A DNA stretch of 64,000 bases from Gordius sp. MW1 (Eukaryota; Nematomorpha; Gordioida; Gordea; Gordiidae), in contig OZ038527.1 of assembly GCA_964036665.1 (NCBI GenBank), positions 27,315,901 through 27,379,900 of the forward strand, in the 5' to 3' direction. Shown one piece after another: positions 34,110 to 46,149 of the stretch; the stretch's first letter is position 1, and each line of letters begins with the position of its first letter. The position numbers and the translations under genes are program-made. The notes under the pieces were generated by a model that saw nothing but the letters and a program-made list of their open reading frames with translations, did not search any database and had not been told where the DNA came from.

Positions 34110-36062
34110 GGTGGAACCAAGGTCAGGTGTCTGTTGGTTCTTATAAATACATGAGTGGTTTTAAATCAGGTAATTTGTTGTTTAATGTTCGATAGTCGGG
34201 TCTCGGGTAGTAAAACGAGTGTAATCGAAATGCTGTCGCGTTGTATATACATCTCGAAAGGCGTTGGGACTTACAGTAAACCAGTTCAATACTGGGGAAT
34301 TAATTAGGAATGTTAACGCCCCCTTTTGCTATGATTGATCTCTTAAGTTGACGGTGAAAACGTTCCACCATTCAATTTGCATATAGATGGTCTACTGTTC
34401 TTTTTATATGATGGTATCCCAGAAAATAAGAAAGTTGTTTAATAAGGGCTGATTGAAGTGGTTATTGATCTATTGCTTGGAAGCTAGTACTCCAAAATGT
34501 TATCCAGTGAGTTAAAAATATATGGGCGATGGATTCGGCTGTTGCGCAACAGTTGGGGAATGCAATCAGCCATCGGGCGAACGGTCGACGACTGAATGTG
34601 AGTGTGTAATAGATGTTGGAAGAGTTCGACGAGGTCCAAATGTACGTGATTAAACCTTGACTGATTCAATGAGCGTGCCTGTGGTTGATATAACATGTTT
34701 AATTACCTTGGATTTCTGGCATGCAATGCATCGCTATGTCCAATGCGTAAATCTTGTTCATTGGCCAGATGAAACGTTTGGAAATTAGTTTAAGTGTTGG
34801 GGGTGAACCTGGCTTTGGGAGTCATGTTGTTGTTCCTAAAGTGCGGCGAAGTGTTCTAGGTACTAGAGACAATTAGTACTTGGAATTAAACATCGTTCCA
34901 GTTTAAGGCTTTTAAGCTCATCTGGATGATATAGTTTTTGTTTTTGTGACATCGCGATTTTTTCTGTGTATTGCTTGTTTGAAAGTTTTACAGTTCCGAT
35001 CTTAATTTGCGAAAGAGTGTGTGCTACTGTATTTGCATTATCTTAAGTAAATCTAATCGTCGTGAGTATTTATTGGGTCTAGAAGCGAGAGCATTTATTA
35101 ATGGTTTGTGATATGTAAAAATCATAAAATCGCGACCTTTTTATAAGTGGCGGTAATGTTTGATAGAAATGTTAATTGCTAATAATTATCCCCCGAATGT
35201 GCTGTATCGAGTTTGAGTTTTGTTTAGTTTGACGGTGAAAAAAGATAACGGATGCTTTCTCCTTTATTTAAAACGGCTCCGATCGCAGTGTTTGACGCAT
35301 CGGTTGTAATTGAAGCGTGGCACCATCCTTTAAATGAATAAGGGTCGTGATTTCATCGGGCATTATCTTAATCTTGTGCCGTGTGCGTTCTGCCAGACAT
35401 TCTGCGTCATGACCAAGGGTCCTTTTACGCTGCTTTGGAGGTCATTAAATGGTTGGAGCAGGAGTGCACAGTTGGGTGAGAAACGCCTTTAAAAAAATTT
35501 ACATTCTCTCAAAGCGACGTAAGTGCGTCATTATGGAAATTTTTTATTACCTAAACCATGTCCGGTAACGAAGTTAGACATTAAATTTATCGAAGTCATT
35601 CACATTTATATGAATTAATTTTGAGATCGAACTCACGTAAACGTTGAAAGGCATAACGTAGTCGATGGCGGATGAACTAGCAATCAAGACATCGTCTAAT
35701 TAAAGTGTAGTATACCACGCAGGGCTTGGTCAATAAATCGTTGGAAGGTTTTTACGGCATTACATAACTAAACTTGAGCAAATACTTGTAAAGACTAAAG
35801 ACCATATGGCAAGACCAAATGGCCATGTAATATCTGTTTTTTAGGTCATCTGGGAATACGGGGATTTGATGGTAGGCTGGACGAGATCAACTTTGTTATA
35901 AATGGCTGTGCCAACTAGATTGAGGGAAATGTCATGCAATGTGGCAGGGGATAAGGCCCCGGTACTTTTAAAGTGTTAGGTGATCTGCAATCCCCACAGG
36001 GTGCCAATCTCCTAGTGTCTTCTTCGGGACCATGTGAGGTGGTGAAGACCAAAGACTTTTCG
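34110..36062 (-). pseudogene. Ty3/gypsy pol relic (RT, RNase H, integrase)
   Basis: Minus-strand fragments in element order: PHMVPKK and AYHQIP (reverse transcriptase start, about 36.05-35.85 kb); broken RT/RNase H pieces through about 35.0 kb, ending in NTVAHTLSQI (compare the ADALSR end of RNase H); and SRFNHVHLDLV at about 34.63 kb (integrase core, catalytic Asp). The integrase part is open for 70 codons at 34484-34696 but carries shifts. The 5' side is cut where the APE-type element begins. Confidence 0.7.
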
Positions 36063-36064
36063 AA

Positions 36065-38715
36065 GTTGGGTTATACCCAATTACTGCATATCCCGCCAGT
36101 GCAATGTGAAAAATACACTAGGGTTACTACCCAAATCACAACGAAGGCGGTTAAAGAAATTAGTTGTGGAAAGAATGCGAATAACGTGCTGGAATGTAGG
36201 AACGTTGACGGGGAAAAGCATCGAAGTCGCACAAGTGCTAAAAAGAAGAAAGGTACACATCGCCTGCCTACAAGAGACGAGGTGGAACGGAACAAAAGCT
36301 CTGGAATTAGGAGAAGGATACAAGCATTTCTACAGTGGGTAACTAAATCGTAGAAACAAGGTCGGAATCGTTCTTAGCGAATCGTTCAAGGACAAGGTGG
36401 TGGAAGTCAAGGGTTGTTCCGACAAGCTAATGTGGGTGAAGATTGCAGATCAAGGGGGCCTCCTAACCGTTATGTGTGCGTATGCTCCCAAAATTGGGTG
36501 TAAGGAATCAGAGAAAGACATATTCTTCGATTCATTGGAAAAGGGAATACAAGGAATCGGACAGGAAGAAAGGCTAATTATTAAATCCGATTTCATGCTC
36601 ACTTGGGGAACGATCGCCTCGGTATGAACGCAATCATGGAAACTCTAAGCATGGTCTGAAGAACAAAGAAGGGAAAAAACTTCTCCAAGTATCCCAAGCA
36701 TATGACATGGCGGTCGATAACACCTATTTTAAAATAGCGAAGATCATATTGTGACCTACAGAAGTGGGCATATTAGTCAAATTGACTATTTGCTTATACG
36801 GCGAAAGGGCTTATGGAGTATCAAGGATGCAAAGTAATACCGGGAGAAGAAATCGCCAGGCAACATCGTCGTTATGGATATTAACAGAAGAGAATTTCCC
36901 GAAAGAAGAAAGGTCTATGAACCTCGATTTCGATATGAAAGGCTAAAGGATACGTCGACAAACGAAAAATACCATCAACCCTCCTCACTCTTGGGTGCAA
37001 GGAAGTTGCAAAGGGACGTAGACGACGATTGGAAGACACTATCTAAGGAAGGAAACAGCGATGTTCTAGGACAGACGCAAAGCTATGAATAGGGAACTAT
37101 GGCGATGGGATCAATCGGTTAGGGATTTCATCGAAAGAAAGAAAAATCTATATAGACGGCATAAACAAAAAAATTCGGAGGATTATCAAGGGTATAGGGG
37201 CGCAAAGAGGGCCGCACCCTTCCCAAAATTGAGCCAAATATAAGTATGGTCGAACTCTTTCAAAAGGACGAAGTTGGGCACAAATGAACAAGATGCAAAA
37301 AGGAAAAGCAAATGGCCCAGATGGAATACTATGGAAGCATTGCTCGGAGGTCGTAAGAAGTAGTCACCACCATGACCAACCTTCTTAACAAGATATTGGT
37401 AGAAGAGCGAATTCCTAATCAATGAAGTGCAAGCACGATTATACCCTTATTTAAAGGCAAAAGAGACCCCCAAGACTGTGGCAATTACAGAGGTATCAAG
37501 CTAATTTGCCACTCCTTCAAACTTATGGAAAGGATCTTAGTAACAAGGCTGAAAAACTAGGTAGAAATATCGGCTAACCAATTCGGATTTGTAGCCGGCA
37601 AATCCTGACTCGACCCAATCTTCGCACTAAGACAAATGATGGATAAGTATGGTGAAAAGAGGAAAGACTTACATATAGTCTTTATCGACTTGGAAAAAGC
37701 TTATTACACGGTGGCCCGCGATTTAATATGGTGGTGCCTTAGAAAATAAAATATCCCTGACACATATATACGGCTTTTAAAAATATTTATGAAGCCTCAG
37801 ACTCTTGCGTTAGGACGACAGTTGGAGACTCTAAACCATTTCGGGTTAAAATTGAATTACATCAAGGATCTGCTTAAGTCCCTTTTTATTTAATATAATT
37901 ATAGACACGATAACAGGGAAATTCAAAAGCCATCGCCAGGGTTGCTATATGCCGATGATATAGTACTATGCTAGGAAACAAAAAAAGTATTCGAAGAAGC
38001 CGAAAAGTGGTCAAAGCGCTTAGCTGGATATGGTTTAAAGGTCAACGATCAAAAAACGGTATACATGGAAATAAACGATACAGGCAGCCCATCGCTGGAT
38101 GACCATCTAAAGTACCCAAAGGTAGACAGGTTTATATACCTCGCGTTGATGCTACATCAGGAGGGAGGTTGCGCAACGGAAGTTAATGCCCGCATCCAAA
38201 AAGGATGGCTTAAATGGCGCGGTGTAATGTGCGACAAGAAAATGCCAATATGGTTGAAGAGGAAAGCTTAGAAATCTATCGTAAGACCGGTGTTACTTTA
38301 TGGAAAACAATGCATTAAACACCACGGAAGGAAAGCTATTACAAGCCACAGAGATGAGAATGATACGGTGGAGCTTGGGGTATACTAAGCTCGACCATAT
38401 GACGAATGACCAGCTCATGACAAAAATGGGTATTCAACCTACGGCAGACATGATTAACAAAAATCGGCTAAGGTGGTATGGACATATACTGAGAAGGGAC
38501 ACGAATGACCTAAATCGAAAAGTACTGGACATGGAGGTACCGGGCAAGGGAGGAAGAGAACGACCCCGTGCCACGCGGAAAGGGCAAGTCGAGAAAGTAA
38601 TGAAAACAAAAGAGATTAGTCAAGATATGGCACTCACCTGGTCAAAATGGAAGAAACTAATCAAAACAAATCCCACGACTGATAAAGAAGAAGAAGTAGA
38701 GCAAACGCATGTTTA
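36065..38715 (+). pseudogene. APE-type (RTE-like) non-LTR retrotransposon, degenerate
   Basis: N-terminal AP-endonuclease domain: RMRITCWNVGTLTGKSIEVA, then ACLQETRW (about 36.17-36.34 kb), and MCAYAPK with a damaged GDF box at about 36.6 kb. Reverse transcriptase follows from about 37.28 kb: GKANGPDGI, then IIPLFKGKRDPQDCGNYRGI, VFIDLEKAY (about 37.69 kb) and YADDIVL (about 37.96 kb). The C-terminal part carries KVDRFIYLALMLHQEGG, EVNARIQKGWLKWR, MRMIRWSLGYTKLD and RLRWYGHILR up to 38.7 kb. At least a dozen stops and frameshifts break it. It lies inside gypsy pol sequence, so it inserted after that element. Confidence 0.85.
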
Positions 38716-38785
38716 GTTATTTTCAACTTGACGGGGTCAAGGCGTCTAGGTTTGGCATGGACGGGTGGTCCTTGTGTATGACTAT

Positions 38786-39875
38786 TAGTGATGCGGAAAA
38801 ACTGAGAAAAATCTCGGTCTCGGTCTCGTCTCGTCTCGTCTCAAAAAACCGAAACGAGACGAGACGAGATTTTGAAAAATTGAGTCGAGATCGAGACGTG
38901 AATTTTGACCTCGAGACGAGACGAGATTTTATCGGCAAGATCTCGACTTTAATTTTTAATATTAAGTCTTATTTAGCTAATTAAGATTTTTATTTTTAAA
39001 TTTAGGGTATTAAATGCAAATTAATATGATTTTGAAACTTTTGATAGTAAATTACTTACGCACCTAATTATCTGCTTCGCGCAAATTTCAAATTTGTAAT
39101 ATATTCTTAATAGACAACATAGTGTTAGTAGCCCTTAGGGTATTCGAGAATAGGTATTTGTTACTTTGTATAGCTTATATAATAAAATTATTTAGACCTA
39201 TAATGAGTTTGCGCAACAAGTTCATCATCCAACACAAAAAAGAGCAAGCTGCTCAAACAATTCACAATATCCAAGGATGAATCAAATAAAATGGGGAAGT
39301 GTAAATTGTGCTTTAAAGAAAATTTTATATTTTAAGTTATATATGTGCAATTAACGTACGATTTCAAAACTTTTATCTTCTTCCAACAAAATTACCTATT
39401 TTATTTTTACAATATTCAGATAATTACTTGTTATAAATAATGATATCTTTAAAAGTTTACTCTCGCATTTTTGTCATTATTTTAACGTTATTATATAATA
39501 TCTCAATAAATTCATTATGTTAAAATATGATGATATTATTAAACTTAATCCTTTTATTGAGCCTTAGCCAGGAAATGAAAGTTATTGTTTAGCAACTTTA
39601 AACCTTCGAGGCAAGTAGTATATAACACCTCTAATAATGCTTCCTACCTTAAGATACCCATCTAGCTTGTGTTTTGGGGTTTGAGATAAAAAATTGGTTC
39701 CATTATGACCAAAATAAATCTAATATAATAATTTATAAGAGTTAGGAAAAAATTATATGGTATAATTATTTTTAAAAGTCGAGACGAGGCGAAAATTCTC
39801 GTCGAGACGAGATCGATATTTTTCTAGGGCGAGACGAGACGAGATTTTGCTTTCCGAGACGAGATCGTAACACTA
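38786..39875 (-). mobile_element. hAT-like element with GAGACG arrays, second copy
   Basis: Termini TAGTGATGCGG...and...AACACTA, i.e. the inverted orientation of the copy at 23156-24303. GAGACGAGACG arrays lie near both ends (38810-38945 and 39777-39868). Flanking 8-mers ATGACTAT and ATGACTGA agree at six of eight positions, consistent with an aged target duplication. Interior AT-rich; no transposase. Confidence 0.85.
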
Positions 39876-39879
39876 ATGA

Positions 39880-41880
39880 CTGATGGAAAAAATGATGATG
39901 TGGGCTTTTTGATGGTGAGGGAGGAAGTAAATTTTGGGGTATTCTTTAAATACATTAAAAAAATCAAGCGAATTGACATATATAAATTGGAGTTTATGTA
40001 ATGCCCATAAGATTGTAATGTTGTCTTGGAGTCTAGAGGACATTAGCGACGAATGTCTGCGATGAGATTAAAACGGTTTTGAAAATCTGTCCAATTGGAG
40101 TTTTTACGTCGGCCCCAAGGTCCAGTCTCAATGATCTTTGTGCCTATGACTTTATGGAGGTTCTGTTATTTTCTTGAATATAGGTGCGTGTGCTGGTGAT
40201 CAGTGTTTAGGTGGGGGTGGATTGACGCATATTTCAGCACCGGAATCACCAGAAAGCGGAGTTTGGTAATTATACTGGTGCTGATCTTGGTATCTCTTGA
40301 TTTAACCTACCTCCTCTTCTTCTAATGATGCATCTTTTAATCCCTGAAATGATGAATTTAACGAGTTTTAAAATTCAACTACTACCTCTCTTTTTCTCAA
40401 TTGATCAGCACGTTGCGCAAAACTTCATTATTACTTTTAACGTTATAAGGCAATAACTCATTCCTAGGGAGTACTTTTCCTTTCCGCCATCCTGGCGATA
40501 ATTTATTTTTCAGACTAATTCATTTATTTCAAAGTTTCGTGGCGTCTTATCGTGGTTAAAAGCTTGTTTATCAATTTTAAATTCCATAATAGATTGGGGT
40601 CGGTACCAATCGAGCATTGTCCAAATCTTTAGTCCGAAAAGCATCTTGGATGGCGACCTACCTATTGAGTTATGTTCACAAACTCTGTATGTTGATAAAA
40701 TTTCATTCATACACTCTTCCAAATCTTTGATGTTTCAGCGGCTTTTTAATGTTCTATACTTCTCTCTGCACAACTATTAGTCTTAGGATGGTAAAGAGAG
40801 GTAAAAATATGCACCATACTATAATCTTTACAGAATTGCCAAAATTTATCAGACGTAAACAGGTTATGGAGGGGGTGTTTTTTATTGAAGATAGGTGCGT
40901 GTGCTGGTATATCGATGTTTAGGCGGTGGTGGATTGACGCATATTTCAGCACCGGTATCAACAGAAAGCGGTGTATGGTAAAATTATCCAAAATGAAAAA
41001 TAGGTCACTTTTTAAAAGACCTAGACTAGGCGTCGCAGGTTCTGGTCGGCCTATTGGTTTGACGTAGTGTTGTAAAAAGGCCTGGGTTTTGTTTTATTTG
41101 GTTTTGGTCAACTAAACTTAAACATACCAAAGGTTTTATGGTCTGTTCTTCTTAGTCGCATAAACAGACCAAAGGTTTTTAGTTGACTAAACCAAAGGTG
41201 GACCAAATAAAACCCAGCTGTTTTTACAACACTAGTTTGACGATGCAGACACTATTTAGTTACAAGTTGGATGAAATTCGCCTGCTGATTGTACCAGCAC
41301 CAATTGTGGGGGACGTTGCGGAGTCTGAATGATGACTGAAGCTTTTCGAAGAATTCTTGCTGTTAAACATAGTTTGTGGAACTCCTGTCGGAGCGTGTCA
41401 ATGCTCAAGCTGTAGCTAAGAGTAACAATATCAGAATTGCTTGTATTAGGTAAGTTGGGAGCGAAACTGGTAATTTGTTGAGTGTGATATGTTTCCGCAA
41501 TTTTAACGGCCTTTCAGCTAGTTTAATCAATGGTTGATCGCTTGAGCAGATGGCGAGGATACCTGCCATATTTTCGTCTAGTTTCTCTATCCATAATTGC
41601 CTTAGAATCGCGGCATCCATTTTGGCATTCTCTGGGGATTTGATATGTCCTAGGAGTTGAGAAAGCGTCCGAGCTTCACGCATAATGTTCGACAGTATGT
41701 TGTCAAAATTTGCAATCTTAAAAGCGTTGTTCGGTCGTGGATTACATCCCCAATTATGGTATTAGGGGTGGGTACGTTATCTAAGGAGATCTTAGATTCA
41801 ATTGTGATCTTCTGGGGAAGCGATTTGAGGATGTTGCCGAATTTGCTTGATTCCAATTATTTGTGGTGAATTGAAAACAA
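39880..41880 (-). pseudogene. Ty3/gypsy relic (gag and integrase pieces)
   Basis: Minus strand: gag-like REARTLSQLLGHIKSPENAK followed by ILRQLWIEKLDENMAGILA (41.68-41.40 kb), matching the gypsy capsid pattern of L-x-x-L-W-x-x-x-L-P-x-x-x-x-x-I-L-A; integrase-like FWQFCKDYSMVHIFTSLYHP with NSCAERS (about 40.86-40.75 kb) and RSPSKMLFG (about 40.64 kb). RT is missing between them and a roughly 95-bp segment is duplicated (40165-40265 and 40880-40980), so the locus is rearranged. A 170-bp hAT MITE interrupts it. Confidence 0.7.
41065..41234. mobile_element. hAT-type fold-back MITE, 170 bp
   Basis: TAGTGTTGTAAAAA at the left and its complement at the right, with arms running through GGGTTTTGTTTTATTTGGT, so nearly the whole element folds on itself. 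A perfect 8-bp target duplication GTTTGACG flanks it (41057-41064 and 41235-41242). It sits in the gypsy relic, so it is younger than that element. Confidence 0.95.
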
Positions 41881-42380
41881 TGCCCAAATTTGGATAAGTC
41901 AGGAGCGGAGATGTAAACGGTTAAAGGTGGTAGTTTATAAAACTAACATTTTTGGATTTAAGAACATAACATTTTCGGATTATCAAAAACTTTTAAACTT
42001 GGTATTCATTGTGAGGTCTCAAGTTAATTTTGGATAATTAATTATAAAGAAATGTGAAATGACTGAATTTTGTATTACAAAGAATATTGAAATTTTTTAT
42101 CAACACATAAATATATTATTTGAGACAAATTATAGCTTAAATTGCAAATTAGGTTATTAATTAACCAATCTACTCCAACCTGTAAATTATAATTTGTTTT
42201 AATTTAAGCTTGCTCTGAGTTTAAATTATAAAATAGATCGTCATTAAATTATAGACGAAAATCAGGAAAGTGAGATCAAAAAAGTAACGATTTGGAGGAA
42301 ATCCATTTGAAGGCTCTCTTTTGTCGTAAGCGTAACATCAAATTTATTGCCCAGTTAATCAAAAGTCAAAACACTCATAA
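41881..42380. other. Region upstream of SNRNP25
   Basis: AT-rich, no repeat recognised. It should include the promoter and 5' untranslated region of the gene starting at 42381. An in-frame TAA stands immediately before the ATG. Confidence 0.4.
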
Positions 42381-42704
42381 ATGGATGAAGACATAAATAT
42401 TAGGCTAAAGAAATTTGATGGTGAAATTATAAATCTGTGTGTTTATAATAATTGCAAGGTACGTGATCTAAAATTGTCAATCAAACATCGCATACAAAAA
42501 CTATTAATTATTTCAAACATGAAAAAGCACATTAATTGGCGATATATTTGGAATACTTATTGGTTATACTTTGATGGGATAAAACTGATGGATGATAACA
42601 AATGCATAATAGAATTTAGAATATTCAATAATTGTTATATTCAATTTATTAAAAAGAATAAATTTAAAAATTATATCATACAAGTTGGAGCTACTTATTT
42701 TTAA
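42381..42704 (+). CDS. SNRNP25: U11/U12 small nuclear ribonucleoprotein 25 kDa protein
   Basis: This encodes a 107-residue ubiquitin-like protein of the U11/U12 di-snRNP, which recognises U12-type introns in the nucleus. The identification rests on KHINWRYIWNTYWLYFDGIK (about residues 49-68), the counterpart of the conserved H-I-S-W-x-Y-V-W-R-T-Y segment of the family, followed by MDDN and a final strand ending in QFIKK. Residues 5-35 give the first ubiquitin-like strands and helix (GEIINLCVYNNCKVRDLKLS). The length is slightly below the human protein (about 130). The start is fixed by an in-frame TAA directly before the ATG. It is a single exon without stops or shifts although transposon relics lie on both sides, so it is probably functional. 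Composition is Lys/Asn/Ile-rich, in keeping with the AT-rich genome. Confidence 0.85.
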   Translation: MDEDINIRLKKFDGEIINLCVYNNCKVRDLKLSIKHRIQKLLIISNMKKHINWRYIWNTYWLYFDGIKLMDDNKCIIEFRIFNNCYIQFIKKNKFKNYIIQVGATYF

Positions 42705-43320
42705 AAAGTTTCTGCACATATTAAATCAATTTTATTTATACTCACTTTATTTAAAGATTCGTGATTTATTAATATTATTTAAGTTTCTCATTTAAATTCT
42801 CATAAGTATATCCACTAATCAAGGAATAAAATAGGTTTATATATAAATTTAATTCAAAAACTCCATATTTTAATAGCTTTCTTAAAATATAACTGTTTTT
42901 GAAAACATTGGAATTATCACAACAATTTAAACTAATGAATTCGTAAAATTCTTAATTATACCTTCTATAAGATAAAATCATTATTAATAATAATTAGATT
43001 GAATGGCTTTTTTTGTAATTAATATTACTTAAATGTCAAATGTGTCAACCTGCTATGATATCTCTTGATATATAATTGCTTATATAACAAACTAACATTA
43101 TTGGTCTTATATATCACCCAATCAAAACCCCAGTGCAAGATTTGTAATCTTTCAAAATATGTCTAAATGTGTTTTTAGGTTGACAATATAAGGTTCTCCT
43201 GGTTTTTATTTGAATCCTATGTCTCAGATACTAGAAGTTTTAATTAGTATAGCAAAAGAATAAGAGATGTGACAATATTAATTTTATTAAATTAATACCT
43301 AAAAACAAATATGTTTATTG
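42705..43320. other. AT-rich sequence 3' of SNRNP25
   Basis: Holds the expected 3' untranslated region and nothing else recognisable. Confidence 0.4.
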
Positions 43321-43329
43321 TATTGTTAG

Positions 43330-45280
43330 AATACAGGTTTCCATGGGGCTCAGGTCTCAATGATAAATTAGATGGAAAAAGTTTTGGATGCCAAAATTAT
43401 GACAATAAACAATCTTAAGGTAATTGGTCCTCAGAAATTAGGTGCCTTAGGAAAAACGATAATCAAAGAGGGACTAGTCCAGCATAACGAATTAATTCCC
43501 CCCATTGTTACAAAAACATTGATGAATCTTTAATTGGTTTACCCTGGATATTGAAACCCAGGTTAGATATTCCAAAATGCTTGAATATCCAGAGGGACAC
43601 TAATTTGATCAGAAACTCCATGACGAGGGTTATTAATTTGCTGGAATTTTTGGCAACAGATCGGGAGTCCTAAATGGGAGGCAAGTTCATATAAATGAAA
43701 TCTTTAAAATTGGGAACGTTGCCCTCGCCTGCCTATTTGATTACGGATAATTGAGTAGTTGCCGTGGATATTATCAAAAAAATGTACCCCTCTAAATCTC
43801 GGATTAAAGGAGCAACACCGACGGTCAACATAAAAAAAATATTAGGAAAATTCGACATTTAGCCCCTTTATTTTCCTTGATTAACACTTTCTGCCTAAAT
43901 TTGATAAATTTTTGTCAAAATTATCAGGAGGAATAAGTTTACGACAATTGATCGACTTTTGTACTTGTAAATGTGAGTAGACTAACAATCTCAAAATTTT
44001 CTCATAATTAACACTTATACTTTTTTAACGATGCAAGCGGTTGCCTTTTGGCCTCAATACCGATTATATTTCAGACGTTTATTGATGGAATTTTAAAGGA
44101 CAGCAAAAAAATGGAGGTAAAATGATGATGAACAATTGAGCGATTTGACCGCAGAATAATAACATTTAGTAATGCCGGAAAGGTCAAGCTGGTTAAGGCC
44201 AAACTTTTAGGGCAATCAGTATATTTCTGAGGATTCCGAATCGACAAATATCTCATATAACCAATGTCGGGAATAATACGAGCTATACAAAAGGCACCAA
44301 TTCCCAAGAACTTTCATCAATTAAGAGCATTTTTAGGCCGTATTAATTTCTATGAGAAGTTTCTTCCCTACCTCCATAGTATATGCTCCTCTCTACATTG
44401 ATTAACGTGTTCAAAGTGCTAGTGGAAACCATCGAGGATGCTGTTTATAATAAAGTAAAGATCATCCTAACTTAAAAAGATACAGTAATTCATTATTTAA
44501 ATGAATTACACATAATCTCATGCATTACTTTTGCAAGGATTGGGCGATTGCTTACGGACTCTTTCAAACTCAGAAAAATTATGCCTAAATCGGTAAAGAA
44601 GTAAAGCCTTACCCGCGTTCGTGATGACGCGCGAAGCAAAAAAAGCGAAGTGAATTTTTGTGCTAATTTATCAAACTTTTCATTATTTTTCTTAATATCA
44701 TATATTCATCGTGAATTTTATCATATATCACGAAAATAACAATTGTAAATATGAGGGTTCACAGTGAAACCGCAGACGATCGTCTGCGGCAAAAAGCGAA
44801 CGAAAATTTAGATACATATCATTTTGTACTTTTCGCGCAATGGTTAAAAAATTTTTTTTGTTCGCTTTTTGCCGCAGACGATCGTCTGCGGTTTCACTAT
44901 GAACACCTCATATTTACAATTGTTATTTTCGTGATATATGATAAAATTTACGATGAAAATAAGATATTAAGAAAAATAATGTAAAGTTTGATAAATTAGC
45001 ACAAAAATTCACTTCGCTTTTTTTCGCTTCGCGCGTCACCACGAACGCGGGTATATTAAAATATTGAGACCTAGAGCGGTTTACCAGTGAAACAATAATA
45101 TAAGGAAATTCTGGCCAAATATTTTAGAAAGCCCAAATACTACGTTTTTTTTGACCTATTAGGATTAAAAGATCAAAAGTTTCAGTTGGAAAAATCATTC
45201 GACTTTTAAATAATATAGGAAATTAGATTTTGTCCGGGAAAACAAAATATTGCTACATTTGTTTTATTCACTAAGCCATT
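43330..45280 (+). pseudogene. Ty3/gypsy RT/RNase H relic, plus strand
   Basis: The best segment is AIQKAPIPKNFHQLRAFLG followed by RINFYEKFLPYLHS (about 44.28-44.38 kb), the connection between reverse transcriptase and RNase H of gypsy elements, preceded by a damaged GQSVYFxGFRIDKY (the F-L-G-x-x-I/V box). YGLFQTQKNYA near 44.56 kb is RNase H-like. The frame then stops at a mariner-type MITE (44612-45051). Upstream parts (43.33-43.9 kb) are too decayed to name domains. Many stops. Confidence 0.65.
44612..45051. mobile_element. Tc1/mariner-type MITE with long arms, 440 bp
   Basis: Ends CCCGCGTTCGTG...CACGAACGCGGG between TA dinucleotides (44610-44611 and 45052-45053), as expected for a TA target duplication. 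The arms are about 190 bp and nearly complementary. Each arm contains the perfect 20-bp palindrome CCGCAGACGATCGTCTGCGG (about 44771 and 44873), which is unusual. The centre is about 80 bp. The 77-codon plus-strand frame through the element is a by-product. Confidence 0.9.
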
Positions 45281-45328
45281 AATTTAACGCTATTGTTAAA
45301 GGTGGAAAGAATTTAAGATCGCAAAATT

Positions 45329-45480
45329 TCGGGCCTAACAGGCAAATTTAATATTTCGGGCCGGTCATTGCGGGCAGCTCTAATGTTTTGGGGCGGGCCC
45401 GGGCGGACACCTAGAAGGGTTTGGGCTGGCTCGGGCGGGCAATGAGGTTAAAAAATTAAGCCGGGCCGGGTTCAAGCATA
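45329..45480. repeat. GC-rich hAT-like terminal tract
   Basis: Includes GGGCCGGTCATTGCGGGCAGCTCTA, whose complement starts TAGAGCTGCCCGC, and a second GGGCGGGCCCGGGCGG block. Likely ends of one or two non-autonomous hAT-like elements. Confidence 0.4.
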
Positions 45481-45646
45481 AAATTCCAAACAAATCTGAC
45501 CTCTGATATGCAGTTGTTCCCCAGGTACGTTACGAGAATATAATGGAACTTCCGGGATATTTAGGCGGTTCCTTTTACAACTGCCACAATACGTAATAAT
45601 TTATTAATATCTACGCCCAAACCTGACTAGTAAACATAGTATCTAC

Positions 45647-46065
45647 TAGAGATGCACCGATACCACTATTTTATGCCGATACCGATACCAGCCGATACTT
45701 AAGATTTTTTTGCCGATACCGATACCATGCCGATACTTATAATAAAAAAAATTTTTATACTAAAAAATATATGCAAATTAAATATTATAAATTAAGTCAC
45801 ATCCAAATTTTGGTAGATCAGAATTTTGACGATAAAACAATTGTAAAGAAATATTTATAGCCAATCAAATGAAACAATTTTCAAAAAATTTAAAAGGTCC
45901 TCTATTTTTTAATGGTACGAGATACTATAAATATTATTTTTTGAGTTTCATATTGAAAAAGGTATCGGCTTGGTAATTGCCGATACTAGCAAAGTATCGG
46001 GCCGATTCTTTTGGCAAGGTATCGGCGCCGATACCATGCCGATACTTGGTATCGGTGCATCTCTA
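45647..46065. mobile_element. hAT-type element, TAGAGATGCACCGATACC ends, 419 bp
   Basis: Inverted termini TAGAGATGCACCGATACC and the complement at the right end, with a perfect 8-bp target duplication GTATCTAC (45639-45646 and 46066-46073). CCGATACC/GGTATCGG words are repeated within about 100 bp of both ends, the subterminal repeats typical of hAT elements. Interior AT-rich without a transposase. Confidence 0.95.
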
Positions 46066-46149
46066 GTATCTACTAATGGATTTTATTGCATTTATTTCGG
46101 GATGCCCTCTAAGCAAAATGCTCAATATGGATCTACGTAAGGTATTTTC

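Noticed and set aside
36071..36353. Overlapping frames of 74-126 codons on both strands
   Set aside because: Shadows of the endonuclease domain of the APE-type non-LTR element and of gypsy reverse transcriptase on the other strand.
44751..44984. 77-codon frame through the mariner-type MITE
   Set aside because: It is read through complementary arms of a non-coding hairpin element.
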